DNA of 64,000 bases from an uncultured Oscillospiraceae bacterium (GTDB lineage Bacteria > Bacillota > Clostridia > Oscillospirales > Ruminococcaceae), in the NCBI GenBank assembly GCA_949295465.1, contig CASFKY010000053.1, positions 43,682-107,681 of the forward strand, read 5' to 3'. Shown here piece after piece: positions 8,566 through 20,003 of this stretch. The position numbers and the translations under genes were made by a program. The notes under the pieces are model-generated. The model ran no database searches and had not been told where the DNA came from. It saw only the letters and a list, made by a program, of their open reading frames with translations. Each line of letters opens with the position of its first letter. Within the stretch, counting starts at the first letter, position 1.

Positions 8566-8620
8566 ACGGCGGCCCTCCGCCCGGAAAACTCCGGGCAGCG
8601 GGCCGCCGTTCTCTCTTTTT
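8566..8620. terminator. Terminator between amidohydrolase and ybjQ-like genes
   Basis: Hairpin with outer arms 8566-8575 and 8600-8609 (ACGGCGGCCC) and an inner CCCGG/CCGGG stem, followed on the plus strand by TCTCTCTTTTTAT. Confidence 0.8.
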
Positions 8621-8930
8621 ATTTCCACTTGACGGCAGTGCCGTAGGCCATCACCTCGGCCGCCGACTGCATGACGCTGGCCGAGGCGTACCGAAGTCCC
8701 AGCACCGCGTCGGCCCCCATCTCCTCGGCCTCATGGGCCATCCGGCCGGTGGCGATCTGCCGGGCCTCGATGAGCATCTCGGTGTAGTCCTTCACCTCGC
8801 CGCCCACCAGGCTCTTCATGGCGCTCATGAAATCCTTGCCGAAGTTTTTGGAATACACCACGCTGCCCTTGACGGTGCCCAGCACCTCAAACTCCCGGCC
8901 CGGCCAGTTCTCAATAGTTACGATAGTCAT
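8619..8930 (-). CDS. YbjQ family protein (UPF0145)
   Basis: Small cytoplasmic protein of 103 aa, complete and of normal size for the YbjQ family. Recognisable features are the N-terminal GREFEVLGTVKGSVV, the central EARQIATGRMAHEAEEMGADAV and the end EVMAYGTAVK. The family forms oligomers and has been described as a putative heavy-metal-binding fold, but no reaction is established. The ATG at 8930 follows AAAAGGAG. It overlaps the 3' end of the MerR gene by 20 bases, so it is translationally coupled to it and belongs to the same transcript. Confidence 0.88.
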   Translation of the reverse strand: MTIVTIENWPGREFEVLGTVKGSVVYSKNFGKDFMSAMKSLVGGEVKDYTEMLIEARQIATGRMAHEAEEMGADAVLGLRYASASVMQSAAEVMAYGTAVKWK

Positions 8931-9561
8931 CTTCTTCTCCTTTTCTGATTTCTTTTACCCGCTGGATGAGGGCCGCGATCACGCCTGCCCCGCAGATCAG
9001 CGGGATTGCCACCAAAAACACCATCACCGGCAGGGGCGGCGCCTCTTCCGGCTGGCTGAGGAAGGCCCAGAGCATCAGGGCGGCGGTGAATATCATCAGC
9101 GCCAGAAAGATGGACGCCCCCAGCGCCGCCCCCAGATAGGCCTGCCTGCGATCGGTTTTTTGAATATTCACAAAGGGCACCCCCTTTTTCTCCTCGGTAT
9201 TCAGATCCTCCAGGAAGGCCCGGGCGTCCAGATCGCTGAGGGCGGCCGGCCCCTCCTGAAGCCGCCGGCAAAGGCTGGCCGCCGCTTCCAGACCGGCCTG
9301 CCGGTTTTGCAGCAGCAGCTGGTGGCGGGCCATTCCCTCCCGCAGGGAGAGCTGCCCCTCCAGCATGGCCTTCACCTCGGCGATGGGCACATCCAGCTTG
9401 CGCAGCAGCTTGATCCGCCGCAATATCTCCACATCCTCCTGGCTGTAGCTGCGGTAGCCGTTGCTCACCTCCCGCCGGGGACTCAGCAGCCCCTGGGATT
9501 CATAATACCGAATGTTCTTTTTGGTGACCCTCACCAGTGATTCCACCTCATTGATCTTCAC
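8911..9561 (-). CDS. MerR family transcriptional regulator with C-terminal membrane helices
   Basis: DNA-binding regulator (216 aa). The N-terminal winged helix is intact (VRVTKKNIRYYESQGLL, then NGYRSYSQEDVEILRRI), followed by a helical dimerisation segment. Instead of a metal-binding tail it ends in two hydrophobic helices (about residues 141-166 and 175-198) and a charged tail, so the protein is likely membrane-attached. The GTG at 9561 is chosen because AGGAGG lies nine bases upstream; the earlier in-frame ATG overlaps the -10 box. The promoter has the 19-base spacer and dyad typical of MerR-controlled promoters, which indicates autoregulation. It shares a transcript with the ybjQ-like gene. 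Confidence 0.88.
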   Translation of the reverse strand: MKINEVESLVRVTKKNIRYYESQGLLSPRREVSNGYRSYSQEDVEILRRIKLLRKLDVPIAEVKAMLEGQLSLREGMARHQLLLQNRQAGLEAAASLCRRLQEGPAALSDLDARAFLEDLNTEEKKGVPFVNIQKTDRRQAYLGAALGASIFLALMIFTAALMLWAFLSQPEEAPPLPVMVFLVAIPLICGAGVIAALIQRVKEIRKGEEDDYRNY

Positions 9562-9586
9562 CTGGAGTCTTCCTCCTTTCAAGAGC

Positions 9587-9617
9587 ATGATACACCTTCC
9601 AGCGGGCGGAAGGTCAA
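9587..9617 (-). promoter_or_regulatory. MerR-type promoter and operator
   Basis: Minus strand TTGACC (9617-9612), an over-long 19-base spacer, TATCAT (9592-9587). The spacer region holds a perfect dyad ACCTTCC-7-GGAAGGT (9594-9614). Over-long spacers with a central dyad are the classic target of MerR activators, which untwist the DNA; the gene just downstream is a MerR gene. Confidence 0.82.
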
Positions 9618-9736
9618 GGGTTTCTGTGCAGATGCGCGGGATTGTTCCGTTTGCTGTTTCGTGCTTTTTTGTGCCGTGCGCCTAAGGAACGATTTTCGGA
9701 GACTGTAAAGCTGCCTTCCCGCCGGGGGAATCTTTG

Positions 9737-9773
9737 CAAAAAAGCCCCGGCGCCAAAAATCGCGCCGGGGCTT
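9737..9773 (-). terminator. Terminator of the DEAD-box helicase gene
   Basis: Hairpin AGCCCCGGCGC / GCGCCGGGGCT with an 8-base loop, followed on the minus strand by TTTTTTGC. Confidence 0.88.
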
Positions 9774-9786
9774 TGGGCAGCCGGGC

Positions 9787-10971
9787 TCAGAAATAGCTGC
9801 GGATCTGCCATTTGTCGGTTTTTTCTACCTTTTCCTCCACCAGCTTCTGGTGGGCCTCGTCAAACTTCACCGGGCGGCACAGCTCGGTGTTGCGGGTGAG
9901 GCGCAGCAGCTCGTTCACCCGCTTTTCCTCCTCGGGGGTGTACATCAGGTAGCTGACCCCCTCCCGCCGGGCCCGGCCGGTGCGGCCGATGCGGTGGGTG
10001 TAGTGCTCGTTGGACTCGGGCACGTCGTAGTTGATCACCGCGTCCACATCCTCCACGTCGATGCCCCGGGCGGCCACGTCGGTGGCCACCAGCACGTTCA
10101 GCTTGCCCTCCTTGAAGGTGGTCATGATCTTGTTGCGCTCGGCCTGGGAGAGGTCGCCGTGGAGGCAGTCCACATTAAAATTCAGCCGGGCCAGCTGGTT
10201 GCCCAGGGTGGCGGTGGTGAACTTGGTGTTGCAGAACACCATCACCCGCTCATACCCGCCGGAAAGGATGATCTGGGCCAGATCGGCCAATTTGTCCCGC
10301 CCGGTGGTGCGCAGCTTGTACTGGTGGATCTTGGGCAGGCTCTCTTCCACCGGCTGGACGGTGATCTCCTCCGCATCCCGCTGGTAGAGCCAGCCGATGT
10401 CCATTACTTCCCGGCTGATGGTGGCGCTGAACATGGACAGGCTGCGCCGGGCTTTCATGATGTCGATGATGTGCCGCACATCCTTGTAAAAGCCCATGTT
10501 CAGCATCTCGTCGGCCTCGTCCAGCACCACCATGGTGACGGCGCTGATGTCCACGGTGCGGCGCTTCACATGGTCCATCAGACGGCCGGGGGTGGCCACC
10601 AGGATCTGGCAGCCCTTTTTCAGCTGGTCGATCTGCTTTTGCATGTTGGCGCCGCCGTACAGGCAGGCGATGCGAATCTTGGGCAGGAAATAGGCCAGAT
10701 CCCGCAGGTCTCCGGCAATCTGCTGGGCCAGCTCCCGGGTGGGGGCCAGGATCACCGTCTGGGGCTGGGCCTTGTCCTGGTCCACCTCCTGGATCACCGG
10801 GATGCCGAAGGCACAGGTCTTGCCGGTGCCGGTGGGGGCTTTGGCGATCACGTCCTTGCCTCTGAGCATCACCGGGATGGCTTTCTGCTGCACCTCGGTC
10901 ATCTCCACAAAGCCCATCCGCTCCACCGCCTGCTGGATCTCGGGCAGGAGGGAAAGTTCCGTATATTTCAT
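9787..10971 (-). CDS. DEAD/DEAH-box ATP-dependent RNA helicase
   Basis: RNA helicase of 394 aa, acting in ribosome assembly or RNA decay. All core motifs are present: Q-motif with EVQQKAIP, motif I APTGTGKT, Ia PTRELAQQ, Ib TPGR, II DEAD (VVLDEADEML), III SAT, IV-VI with VLVATDVAARGID and HRIGRTGR. It lacks the long C-terminal RNA-binding extension of DbpA/CshA types, so it is a minimal helicase. I chose the ATG at 10971 with AAAGGA upstream; an ATG five codons and a GTG nine codons upstream are possible but have poor spacing. Monocistronic, with promoter and terminator of its own. Confidence 0.93.
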   Translation of the reverse strand: MKYTELSLLPEIQQAVERMGFVEMTEVQQKAIPVMLRGKDVIAKAPTGTGKTCAFGIPVIQEVDQDKAQPQTVILAPTRELAQQIAGDLRDLAYFLPKIRIACLYGGANMQKQIDQLKKGCQILVATPGRLMDHVKRRTVDISAVTMVVLDEADEMLNMGFYKDVRHIIDIMKARRSLSMFSATISREVMDIGWLYQRDAEEITVQPVEESLPKIHQYKLRTTGRDKLADLAQIILSGGYERVMVFCNTKFTTATLGNQLARLNFNVDCLHGDLSQAERNKIMTTFKEGKLNVLVATDVAARGIDVEDVDAVINYDVPESNEHYTHRIGRTGRARREGVSYLMYTPEEEKRVNELLRLTRNTELCRPVKFDEAHQKLVEEKVEKTDKWQIRSYF

Positions 10972-11020
10972 AGTTTCGTCCATTCCTTTATATTTCACAA
11001 TATTTCAAGAGATTTTTTTC

Positions 11021-11049
11021 ATTATAGCACAGCCGCCCCGAAAGCGAAA
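11021..11049 (-). promoter_or_regulatory. Promoter of the helicase gene
   Basis: Minus strand extended -10 TGCTATAAT (TATAAT at 11026-11021) with a poor -35 (TTTCGC, 11049-11044) at 17 bases. Confidence 0.55.
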
Positions 11050-11075
11050 GCCCCGCCTCCCCCCTCAAAAAAGCA

Positions 11076-11104
11076 TTGTCCCCCGCCCGGAATCGTGTTA
11101 TGCT
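11076..11104 (+). promoter_or_regulatory. Promoter of the darA-like gene
   Basis: TTGTCC (11076-11081), 17-base spacer, TATGCT (11099-11104). Confidence 0.5.
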
Positions 11105-11189
11105 AAGGGTAGGCCCACAAGGGCCGGCCGGGCAGCTTTTGGGCCCCGGCGGGCCCGGCGCCCCTGACTTTGCCAAGGAGGTACTTACC

Positions 11190-11540
11190 ATGGGAAACGA
11201 ATCCAAGAACAAGCTGATCCTGGCCGTGCTGCAGGGCGAGGACTATGACGACACCGTCTACGAACTGAACCGCAACGGTTTCTTTGCCACCCTGCTCAGT
11301 TCTACCGGCGGCTTCTTGAAAAAGCGCAGCGTCACCCTGATGATCGGCGTCTCGGCCGACCAGGCCGACCAGGTGCTGGCCATCCTGAAAAAGCGGGCCG
11401 GCAAGCGCACCGAGACCATCTATCAGTCCATGGCGCCCCTGAACGGGCATTCCGCCGCGCTGCCTGCGGTGCCGGTGGAGCGGGAGGCCGGCGGCGCCGC
11501 CATCTTTATTTTGGACCTGGAGTCTTTGCAGAAATTCTGA
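11190..11540 (+). CDS. darA: PII-like cyclic-di-AMP receptor (DarA/PstA family)
   Basis: Small trimeric signal-binding protein (116 aa) related to PII. The family hallmarks are visible: N-terminal KLILAVLQGEDYDDTVYELNRNGFFAT, then LLSSTGGFLKKRSVTLMIGV and the beta strand near the C-terminus. STGGFL is the part that contacts c-di-AMP in characterised DarA proteins. The protein has a 15-residue more variable loop before the final AAIFILDLESLQKF strand. The ATG at 11190 follows AAGGAGG. It is monocistronic, preceded by its own promoter and followed by a strong terminator. Downstream partners of DarA are unknown in most species. Confidence 0.88.
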   Translation: MGNESKNKLILAVLQGEDYDDTVYELNRNGFFATLLSSTGGFLKKRSVTLMIGVSADQADQVLAILKKRAGKRTETIYQSMAPLNGHSAALPAVPVEREAGGAAIFILDLESLQKF

Positions 11541-11612
11541 GGCGCCTGCCGGGAAAGGGGCGGCCTCTCCCCGCCTCTTTCTGTATATCCGCCGCGCCAA
11601 ACTCAAAACACC

Positions 11613-11663
11613 AAACGCCGGCCTGTGCGTCCCCCTTTGCGGGGCACACAGGCCGGCGTTTTT
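11613..11663. terminator. Bidirectional terminator between darA and HU genes
   Basis: Long hairpin AACGCCGGCCTGTG / CACAGGCCGGCGTT with an inner CCCC/GGGG stem, TTTTT on the plus side and an A-rich arm giving GTTTGG on the minus side. Confidence 0.85.
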
Positions 11664-11679
11664 GGCTCGAAAACCCGGA

Positions 11680-11955
11680 TTATTTGCTGAGTTTCTCTTT
11701 CAGACGACCGCTGGCCTTGAAGCCGGGGATCGTCGTGGGTTGCAGCTGACTGGATACCTTGGTTTTGGGATTGGTGAAGGACTTGGTTTTGCGTTCCCGC
11801 ATCTCAAAGCGGCCGAAACCCGCGATGGTGACCTTATCCCCCTCCCGCAGTTTCTCCACGATGGTATCAAAAATACCATCCATCACAGTTTCTACCATCG
11901 GCTCCGAAATACCGGTATCTCGTGACACCTTTGTGATCAACTGGGATCTGGTCAT
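11680..11955 (-). CDS. hup: HU family DNA-binding protein
   Basis: Nucleoid protein of 91 aa that bends and compacts DNA as a dimer. The order is helix-turn-helix-like dimerisation region (MTRSQLITKVSRDTGIS), then KVTIAGFGRFEMRERK and the DNA-embracing arm KTKVSSQLQPTTIPGFKASGRLKEKL. The usual conserved arm proline is seen in the form QPTTIPGFK, and the arm motif RNP is replaced by FTNPKT, a mild variation. The ATG at 11955 follows GGGGGAAG. It stands alone with an AT-rich upstream region. Confidence 0.9.
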   Translation of the reverse strand: MTRSQLITKVSRDTGISEPMVETVMDGIFDTIVEKLREGDKVTIAGFGRFEMRERKTKSFTNPKTKVSSQLQPTTIPGFKASGRLKEKLSK

Positions 11956-12088
11956 ACTGAAACACTTCCCCCTTACTTTGACTTTTTTCAGCGGACTTCT
12001 GCCTACTGGCGTTTTTTATTATGAAGCATTGCCGACCCATCTTCCCTCTATCTCATTTATACAGGCAAACTATAGTTTCGGCTTTACC

Positions 12089-12117
12089 ATTTTACGTTAT
12101 TTTTTGAGCTTTTGCAA
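12089..12117 (-). promoter_or_regulatory. Promoter of the HU gene
   Basis: Minus strand TTGCAA (12117-12112), 17-base spacer, TAAAAT (12094-12089). It lies in the AT-rich gap 11956-12231; the rest of that gap shows no gene, only a leader of about 130 bases. Confidence 0.5.
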
Positions 12118-12231
12118 GACTGTTTTCTTTCCTTTTTTTCCGCTTTGAAAATCTTCCTGTTGAATCGACATTTTTTTGCCGAACTTTTTTGTTACGAAAT
12201 TGTGTATTTTTTTGTTTTTAACAACATTAAC

Positions 12232-12269
12232 AAAAAAGGGCCCCGCCGAAGCGTCGGCAGGGCCCTTTT
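12232..12269 (-). terminator. Terminator of the pyr-car operon
   Basis: Hairpin GGGCCCTGCCGA / TCGGCGGGGCCC (one bulge or mismatch) followed on the minus strand by TTTTTTG, 40 bases after the carB stop. Confidence 0.88.
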
Positions 12270-12309
12270 GTCTGGTATCTTTTTGGGGTCTTGCGGGGAA
12301 AAAATCGCC

Positions 12310-15511
<3,202 letters not shown>

Positions 15512-15519
<8 letters not shown>

Positions 15520-16618
15520 TTCCCTTGGCCTCCTTGCTCTTCTTGATACGGTCCACAAAGCGGTCGAACAGGAACTCCACATCCTTGGGGCCGCCGCAGG
15601 CCTCGGGATGGAACTGGACCGTGAAGCAGTTCCACCGGCTGTACTCGACGCCCTCGCAGGTGCCGTCGTTGGCGTTCACATGGCTCACCTTGCCGGCCTC
15701 GGCGGGCAGAGTGTCGCCGTCCACCGCGTAGCCGTGGTTCTGGCTGGTGATAAAGGTGCGGCCCAGGGCAAAGTCGGTGACCGGCTGGTTGGCGCCCCGG
15801 TGGCCGTATTTCATCTTGACGGTGTGGGCCCCCGCCGCCAGGGCGGTGAGCTGGTGGCCCAGGCAGATGCCGAAGGCCGGGATGCCGCTGTCCAGCATGG
15901 TGCGGATGTTCTGGATGATCTGGGTGTTGTCGGCCGGGTCGCCGGGGCCGTTGGTGAGCATCAGGCCGTCCGGCTGGAGGGCCATCACCTGCTCGGGGGT
16001 GGTCTGGGCGGGCAGCACCGTCACCTTGCAGCCCCGCTTGACCAGGCAGCGGATGATGTTCTTCTTGCAGCCGTAGTCCATGAGGGCCACATGGATCTTG
16101 CCCTCCTGGTTGAGGGTATAGGGCTCCTTGCAGCAGACTGTCTCCACCGCGCCGGTGATGGTGTAGGCCTGGATCTTGGCCATCAGCTCCTCCAGGGCCG
16201 GGGCGTCGGCGGGGTCGATTTCGGTGGTGATGGCCCCGTTCATGACGCCGCTCTCCCGCAGAATCCGGGTGAGGCGGCGGGTGTCCACCCCCTCGATGCC
16301 GATGATCTTGTTCTCTTTGAGGAAGGCATCCAGGGTGGTCTCACTGCGCCAGTTGGAGGGATGCTGGCAGGCCTCCCGCACGATGTAACCCCGGCACCAT
16401 ACCCGGTCGGACTCCTTGTCCTGGCTGTTCATGCCGTAGTTGCCGATAAGGGGATAGGTCTGGGTGATGATCTGGCCGTAGTAGCTGGGGTCGGTGAGGG
16501 TCTCCTCAAAGCCCACCATGCCGGTGGTGAACACCACCTCGCCCACAGTGGTGCCGGGCATGCCCACCGAGCTGCCCTGCAAAACCAGGCCGTTGGCCAG
16601 GATGAGATATGCTTTCAT
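15512..16618 (-). CDS. carA: Carbamoyl-phosphate synthase small (glutaminase) subunit
   Basis: Hydrolyses glutamine and passes ammonia to CarB. The 368-residue protein has the N-terminal CarA-specific domain (MKAYLILANGLVLQGSSVG, GEVVFTTGMVGFEETLTDPSY) and a C-terminal class I amidotransferase domain with the nucleophile cysteine in FGICLGHQLTALAAG and the His-Glu pair in VQFHPEACGGP. The ATG at 16618 lies 24 bases after the pyrE stop. Gene order carA-carB with an 8-base overlap ensures equal synthesis of both subunits. Confidence 0.98.
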
Positions 16619-16642
16619 AACGGTACCTCTTTTCTGCGGGTT

Positions 16643-17254
16643 TCAGGCGTTGATGGTCTGCACGGCCTGCTCTTTCATCTTGCGGCTGCCCAGATGCACC
16701 AGGGGCAGCTTGCCCTCCTTGCAGATGGGGCACTCTTCGGGGGTGTAGCTGGGCAGTTCCAGCTTGAGGGCGCTGGCCAGGATGGGGATGGGCGAGGGCT
16801 TGTCGGCGGTGGTGCGGTCCACCACGCAGGTGATGCCCAGGCAGACGCCGCCCGCCTCCTCGATGACCCGCTTGGTTTCCAGGCTGGAGATGCCGGTGGT
16901 CACCACGTCCTCGGCGATGATGCACCGCTCGCCCGGATGGATGGTGAACCGCTTGAGGGTCATCACATTGTCCACCCGCTCGGTGAAGATGGCCCGCTTG
17001 CCCAGCTGGCGGCCCAGCTCGTAGGCGTACACAATGCCGCCCATGGCCGGCCCCACCACCACGTCAATGGGGGTATCCTTCAGTTTTTCGGCCACCAGAG
17101 CCATCACCTGCTCGCACTTGTCCGGGTACTGCTGCAGGTAGGCCATCTGGCAGTAGGCGCCCGAGTGGCGGCCGCTGCTCAAAAGGAAGTGCCCTTCCAG
17201 GAAGGCCTCGCACTCCCGCAGGATCTCTTTGGGCTGTACCGTCTTCTGTTCCAT
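16643..17254 (-). CDS. pyrE: Orotate phosphoribosyltransferase
   Basis: Joins orotate and PRPP to give OMP, fifth step of UMP synthesis. The 203-residue protein has the OPRTase opening LLSSGRHSGAYCQMA, the active-site region VVGPAMGGIVYAYELGRQLGK and the PRPP-binding motif CIIAEDVVTTGIS. A C-terminal extension with CPICKEGKLPLVHLGSRK contains a CPxC pair, as in several clostridial PyrE proteins, possibly binding a metal. The ATG at 17254 is preferred to one three codons upstream because AAAGGA then has eight bases spacing. A 163-base AT-rich gap separates it from pyrD. Confidence 0.96.
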   Translation of the reverse strand: MEQKTVQPKEILRECEAFLEGHFLLSSGRHSGAYCQMAYLQQYPDKCEQVMALVAEKLKDTPIDVVVGPAMGGIVYAYELGRQLGKRAIFTERVDNVMTLKRFTIHPGERCIIAEDVVTTGISSLETKRVIEEAGGVCLGITCVVDRTTADKPSPIPILASALKLELPSYTPEECPICKEGKLPLVHLGSRKMKEQAVQTINA

Positions 17255-17329
17255 CGTAAACATCCTTTCTCTTCCCGTCTTTCCGTCTTATCACCATTGC
17301 CCCGTGGGGCGTTTTGTCTTCATCCTGAA

Positions 17330-17343
17330 TATTTTATCCCAAT
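17330..17343 (-). repeat. 14-base element before pyrE, identical to one before pyrF
   Basis: ATTGGGATAAAATA on the minus strand within the pyrD-pyrE gap; the same 14 bases occur at 19986-19999 in the pyrC-pyrF gap. The gap also repeats ATATTCAGGA twice. It could be a regulatory or processing element, or chance in AT-rich spacers. Confidence 0.5.
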
Positions 17344-17417
17344 TTTCCTGAATATAAAAGGGGTTTATGCAAGAATATTCAATTTTAACGAATTTTTATT
17401 CACATTTCCCCGAATTT

Positions 17418-18344
17418 TCAGGGCCGGGCGCAGCCCCGGATCTCCGCGAGGCTCTCAACGCCGTTGGCCTCCATCCAGGCCTCCATCTCCTCATAGATGC
17501 GGTTGATAGAGCGGGGGTCCACAAAGTTGGCAGCCCCCACCTGGACGGCCTGGGCGCCGGCCATGATGAACTCCAGGGCGTCCCGGCCGGTGGCAATGCC
17601 GCCCAGGCCCACCACCGGGATTTTCACGGCCCCCACCGCCTGCCAGACCATCCGCAGGGCCAGAGGCCGAATGGCCGGCCCTGAGAGCCCTGCAAAGATG
17701 TTGTCAAACACCGGGCGGCGCTTTTCCAGGTCGATGGCGCAGCCCTGGAAGGTGTTGGTGAGGCTGAGGGCGTCGGCGCCGGCCTCCTCCACCGCCCGGC
17801 ACATGGCCGGGATGTCCTCGGCCTGGGGGCTGAGCTTGACCATCAGGGGCTTTTTGCAGGCGGCCCGCACCCGGCGCACCACCTGGGCCGCAGCCTCGGC
17901 CTTGACCCCGTACACCATGCCCCCCTGCTTCACATTGGGGCAGCTGATGTTCAGCTCGATCATGTCCGCGCTGCTGGCGCTGAGCAGGGCCGCGCCCTCC
18001 TCATATTCCTCCTCGCTGTGGCCGCCCAGGTTGGCGATGATGGCCACCCCGGCCGGGCGCAGCTGTGCCTCCATCTGGGGCAATTCCACCTGGATGAAGT
18101 GCTCCACTCCGGGGTTTTGCAGCCCGATGCTGTTCATGAGGCCGGCGGGGGTCTCCCACAGCCGCTCGCCCTCGTTGCCGTACTGGCCGTGGAGGGTGAG
18201 GCCCTTGCCGCACACAGCCCCCAGCTTGGGCAGATCTACCATGTGGGCGTACTCCACCCCGTAGCCGAAGGTGCCGGAGGCCCCCATGAGGGGGCTGTTC
18301 ATCTCAAAACCCAGCAGGCTGGTTTTCAGTTCCGGCTTGCTCAT
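17418..18344 (-). CDS. pyrD: Dihydroorotate dehydrogenase B, catalytic subunit
   Basis: FMN enzyme (308 aa) that oxidises dihydroorotate to orotate, working with PyrK to pass electrons to NAD+. Class 1B is shown by the active-site cysteine in LNISCPNVKQGG, by the neighbouring pyrK and by motifs NSIGLQNPGVEHF, VKLSPQAEDI, SLTNTFQGCAIDLEKRRPVF and VGLGGIATGRDALEFIMAGA. The ATG at 18344 overlaps the pyrK stop in an ATGA arrangement, so the two are translationally coupled in the same order as in Bacillus. Confidence 0.97.
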   Translation of the reverse strand: MSKPELKTSLLGFEMNSPLMGASGTFGYGVEYAHMVDLPKLGAVCGKGLTLHGQYGNEGERLWETPAGLMNSIGLQNPGVEHFIQVELPQMEAQLRPAGVAIIANLGGHSEEEYEEGAALLSASSADMIELNISCPNVKQGGMVYGVKAEAAAQVVRRVRAACKKPLMVKLSPQAEDIPAMCRAVEEAGADALSLTNTFQGCAIDLEKRRPVFDNIFAGLSGPAIRPLALRMVWQAVGAVKIPVVGLGGIATGRDALEFIMAGAQAVQVGAANFVDPRSINRIYEEMEAWMEANGVESLAEIRGCARP

Positions 18345-19111
18345 TCTCCGAACACCTCGCTTCCCTCAAAGACCGGGCCGTTCTTGCAGACCGAGCGGGG
18401 CCCCTCCTTGGTGTGGCAGGTGCAGCCCAGGCAGGCCCCGATGCCGCAGGCCATCTTGTTTTCCATGCTCACCAGGCAGCGCACCCCGGCGGCAGCACAT
18501 TTCTGGTATACGCCCCGCATCATGGGCACCGGGCCGCAGGTGAGAATCAGATCGTATTTTTCCGGCTCCAGCATCTCGGTGACCAGCCCGTGGAAGCCGA
18601 ACCGGCCGCTGTCGGTGGCCACCCGCACCACCTCACACAGACCCCGGAAGCTCTCCATGGCGAAGGGCTCATCCCGGAAGCCGAAGTAACCGTCCGGCCG
18701 GATGCCCCGGCCGTTCAGCTCCTTGGCCAGCTGGTAGAGGGGGGCGGTGCCGATGCCGCCGCCCACCAGGGCCAGGCGGGCCCCCTGGGGGATGGCTTGC
18801 ACATCAAAGCCATTGCCGGCCGGGCCGGTGAGCTGGATGGCGTCCCCTGCCTCCAGCTGAGACAGCCGGCGGGTGCCCTCCCCCTTGATCTCGTAGAGAA
18901 ACTCCACCGTCTTTTTTCCCTCGTCCCAGTGGTGCAGGCTGATGGGGCGGGAGAGGAAGGGCCCTTCCCCCAGCCCCCAGCACCGCAGCATAAAGAACTG
19001 GCCCGCATGGGGCAGGTGCTCCGGGTCACCCCAGCTGGCGCTCAGCAGCCGCACCGTATCGGTGAGGGCGATCTGATCCAGCACCACGCTGTCACAGCAG
19101 ACTGCAGGCAT
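18341..19111 (-). CDS. pyrK: Dihydroorotate dehydrogenase B, electron transfer subunit
   Basis: FAD and [2Fe-2S] protein (256 aa) that links PyrD to NAD+. The FAD-binding region shows PFLSRPISLHHWD, the NAD domain LALVGGGIGTAPLYQLAKEL, and the C-terminal cluster cysteines are in MACGIGACLGCTCHTKEG followed by CKNGPVFEG. The ATG at 19111 is chosen because AGGAGG lies nine bases upstream; a TTG two codons earlier is too close. Its start lies inside the last codons of pyrF (20-base overlap). Confidence 0.96.
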   Translation of the reverse strand: MPAVCCDSVVLDQIALTDTVRLLSASWGDPEHLPHAGQFFMLRCWGLGEGPFLSRPISLHHWDEGKKTVEFLYEIKGEGTRRLSQLEAGDAIQLTGPAGNGFDVQAIPQGARLALVGGGIGTAPLYQLAKELNGRGIRPDGYFGFRDEPFAMESFRGLCEVVRVATDSGRFGFHGLVTEMLEPEKYDLILTCGPVPMMRGVYQKCAAAGVRCLVSMENKMACGIGACLGCTCHTKEGPRSVCKNGPVFEGSEVFGE

Positions 19112-19961
19112 GGGCAATATCCTCCTTCATCCGCACACATTCGTTGTAGGCGGCCTCATCAAAGGCCACACCCTCCTGCTTTTTGTAGGCCAGCAGGACG
19201 CCTCGGCTGGAGTTGACCGTGCCGCCGTTGCCCTTGTTCAGGTAGCGGGCGATGTCCTCGGCCTTGCCCCCCTGGGCCCCATAGCCGGGGATGAGGAAAA
19301 AGGTGGAGCCATACCGGGCCCGGATCTCCTCGGCCTCCTCGGTGTGGGTGCCGCCGATGACCAGGCCAATGGAGGAATACCCCTTTTCGCCCATGTAGTC
19401 CCGGCCCAGCTCCACCAGCTTGTCGCCCACCAGGTCGTACACATGGCGGCCGTCGGCCAGCTTCTCGTATTCAAAATCCTTGGCGCCCCCGTTGGAGGTG
19501 CGGCAGAGCACGAACAGTCCCTTGCCGCTCTTCTGGGCGTAGGGCAGATAGGGGCTGATGGAGTCCAGCCCCATATAGGGGGCCCGGGTGACGAAGTCCG
19601 CCTCGAAATCCCCCTCAAAATGGCCCTTGGCATACATCTCGGCGGTCTTGGCAATGTCGCCCCGCTTGATGTCGGCAATCACCGGGATGCCCGCCTGGCG
19701 CACCATGGCCAGGGTGTCCCGGTAGGCCCGCATCCCGTCCAGGCCCAGGGCCTCATAATAGGCCACCTGCACCTTGTAGCAGCCGGCCACCCCCTTGGTG
19801 GCCTCCAGGATGGCCCGGTTGAAGCGGACGATGTTCTCACCGCAGGTGAGCTCCGGCTTGACGAAATCCGCGGGCAGATAGGAAAAATCGGTGTCCAGGC
19901 CCACGCACACCGGGCCCCGGCTCTCCACCGCCTGGTAGAGCTTGTCCATATTGGTCATCAT
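19092..19961 (-). CDS. pyrF: Orotidine-5'-phosphate decarboxylase, type 2
   Basis: Final step to UMP. The 289-residue length and sequence match the long type 2 family rather than the 230-residue type 1: opening SRGPVCVGLDTDFSYLP, catalytic ADIKRGDIAKTAEMYA with the Asp-Lys-Asp charge network, and LVIGGTHTEEAEEIRARY and FLIPGYGAQGG for phosphate binding. The ATG at 19961 follows AAGAGG. Located 42 bases after pyrC. Confidence 0.97.
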   Translation of the reverse strand: MMTNMDKLYQAVESRGPVCVGLDTDFSYLPADFVKPELTCGENIVRFNRAILEATKGVAGCYKVQVAYYEALGLDGMRAYRDTLAMVRQAGIPVIADIKRGDIAKTAEMYAKGHFEGDFEADFVTRAPYMGLDSISPYLPYAQKSGKGLFVLCRTSNGGAKDFEYEKLADGRHVYDLVGDKLVELGRDYMGEKGYSSIGLVIGGTHTEEAEEIRARYGSTFFLIPGYGAQGGKAEDIARYLNKGNGGTVNSSRGVLLAYKKQEGVAFDEAAYNECVRMKEDIAHACSLL

Positions 19962-19985
19962 TCTATACCTCTTGTATATCTATAT

Positions 19986-19999
19986 TATTTTATCCCAAT
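19986..19999 (-). repeat. 14-base element before pyrF, copy of 17330-17343
   Basis: ATTGGGATAAAATA on the minus strand between pyrC and pyrF, identical to the element before pyrE. Function unknown. Confidence 0.5.
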
Positions 20000-20003
20000 C
20001 GTT

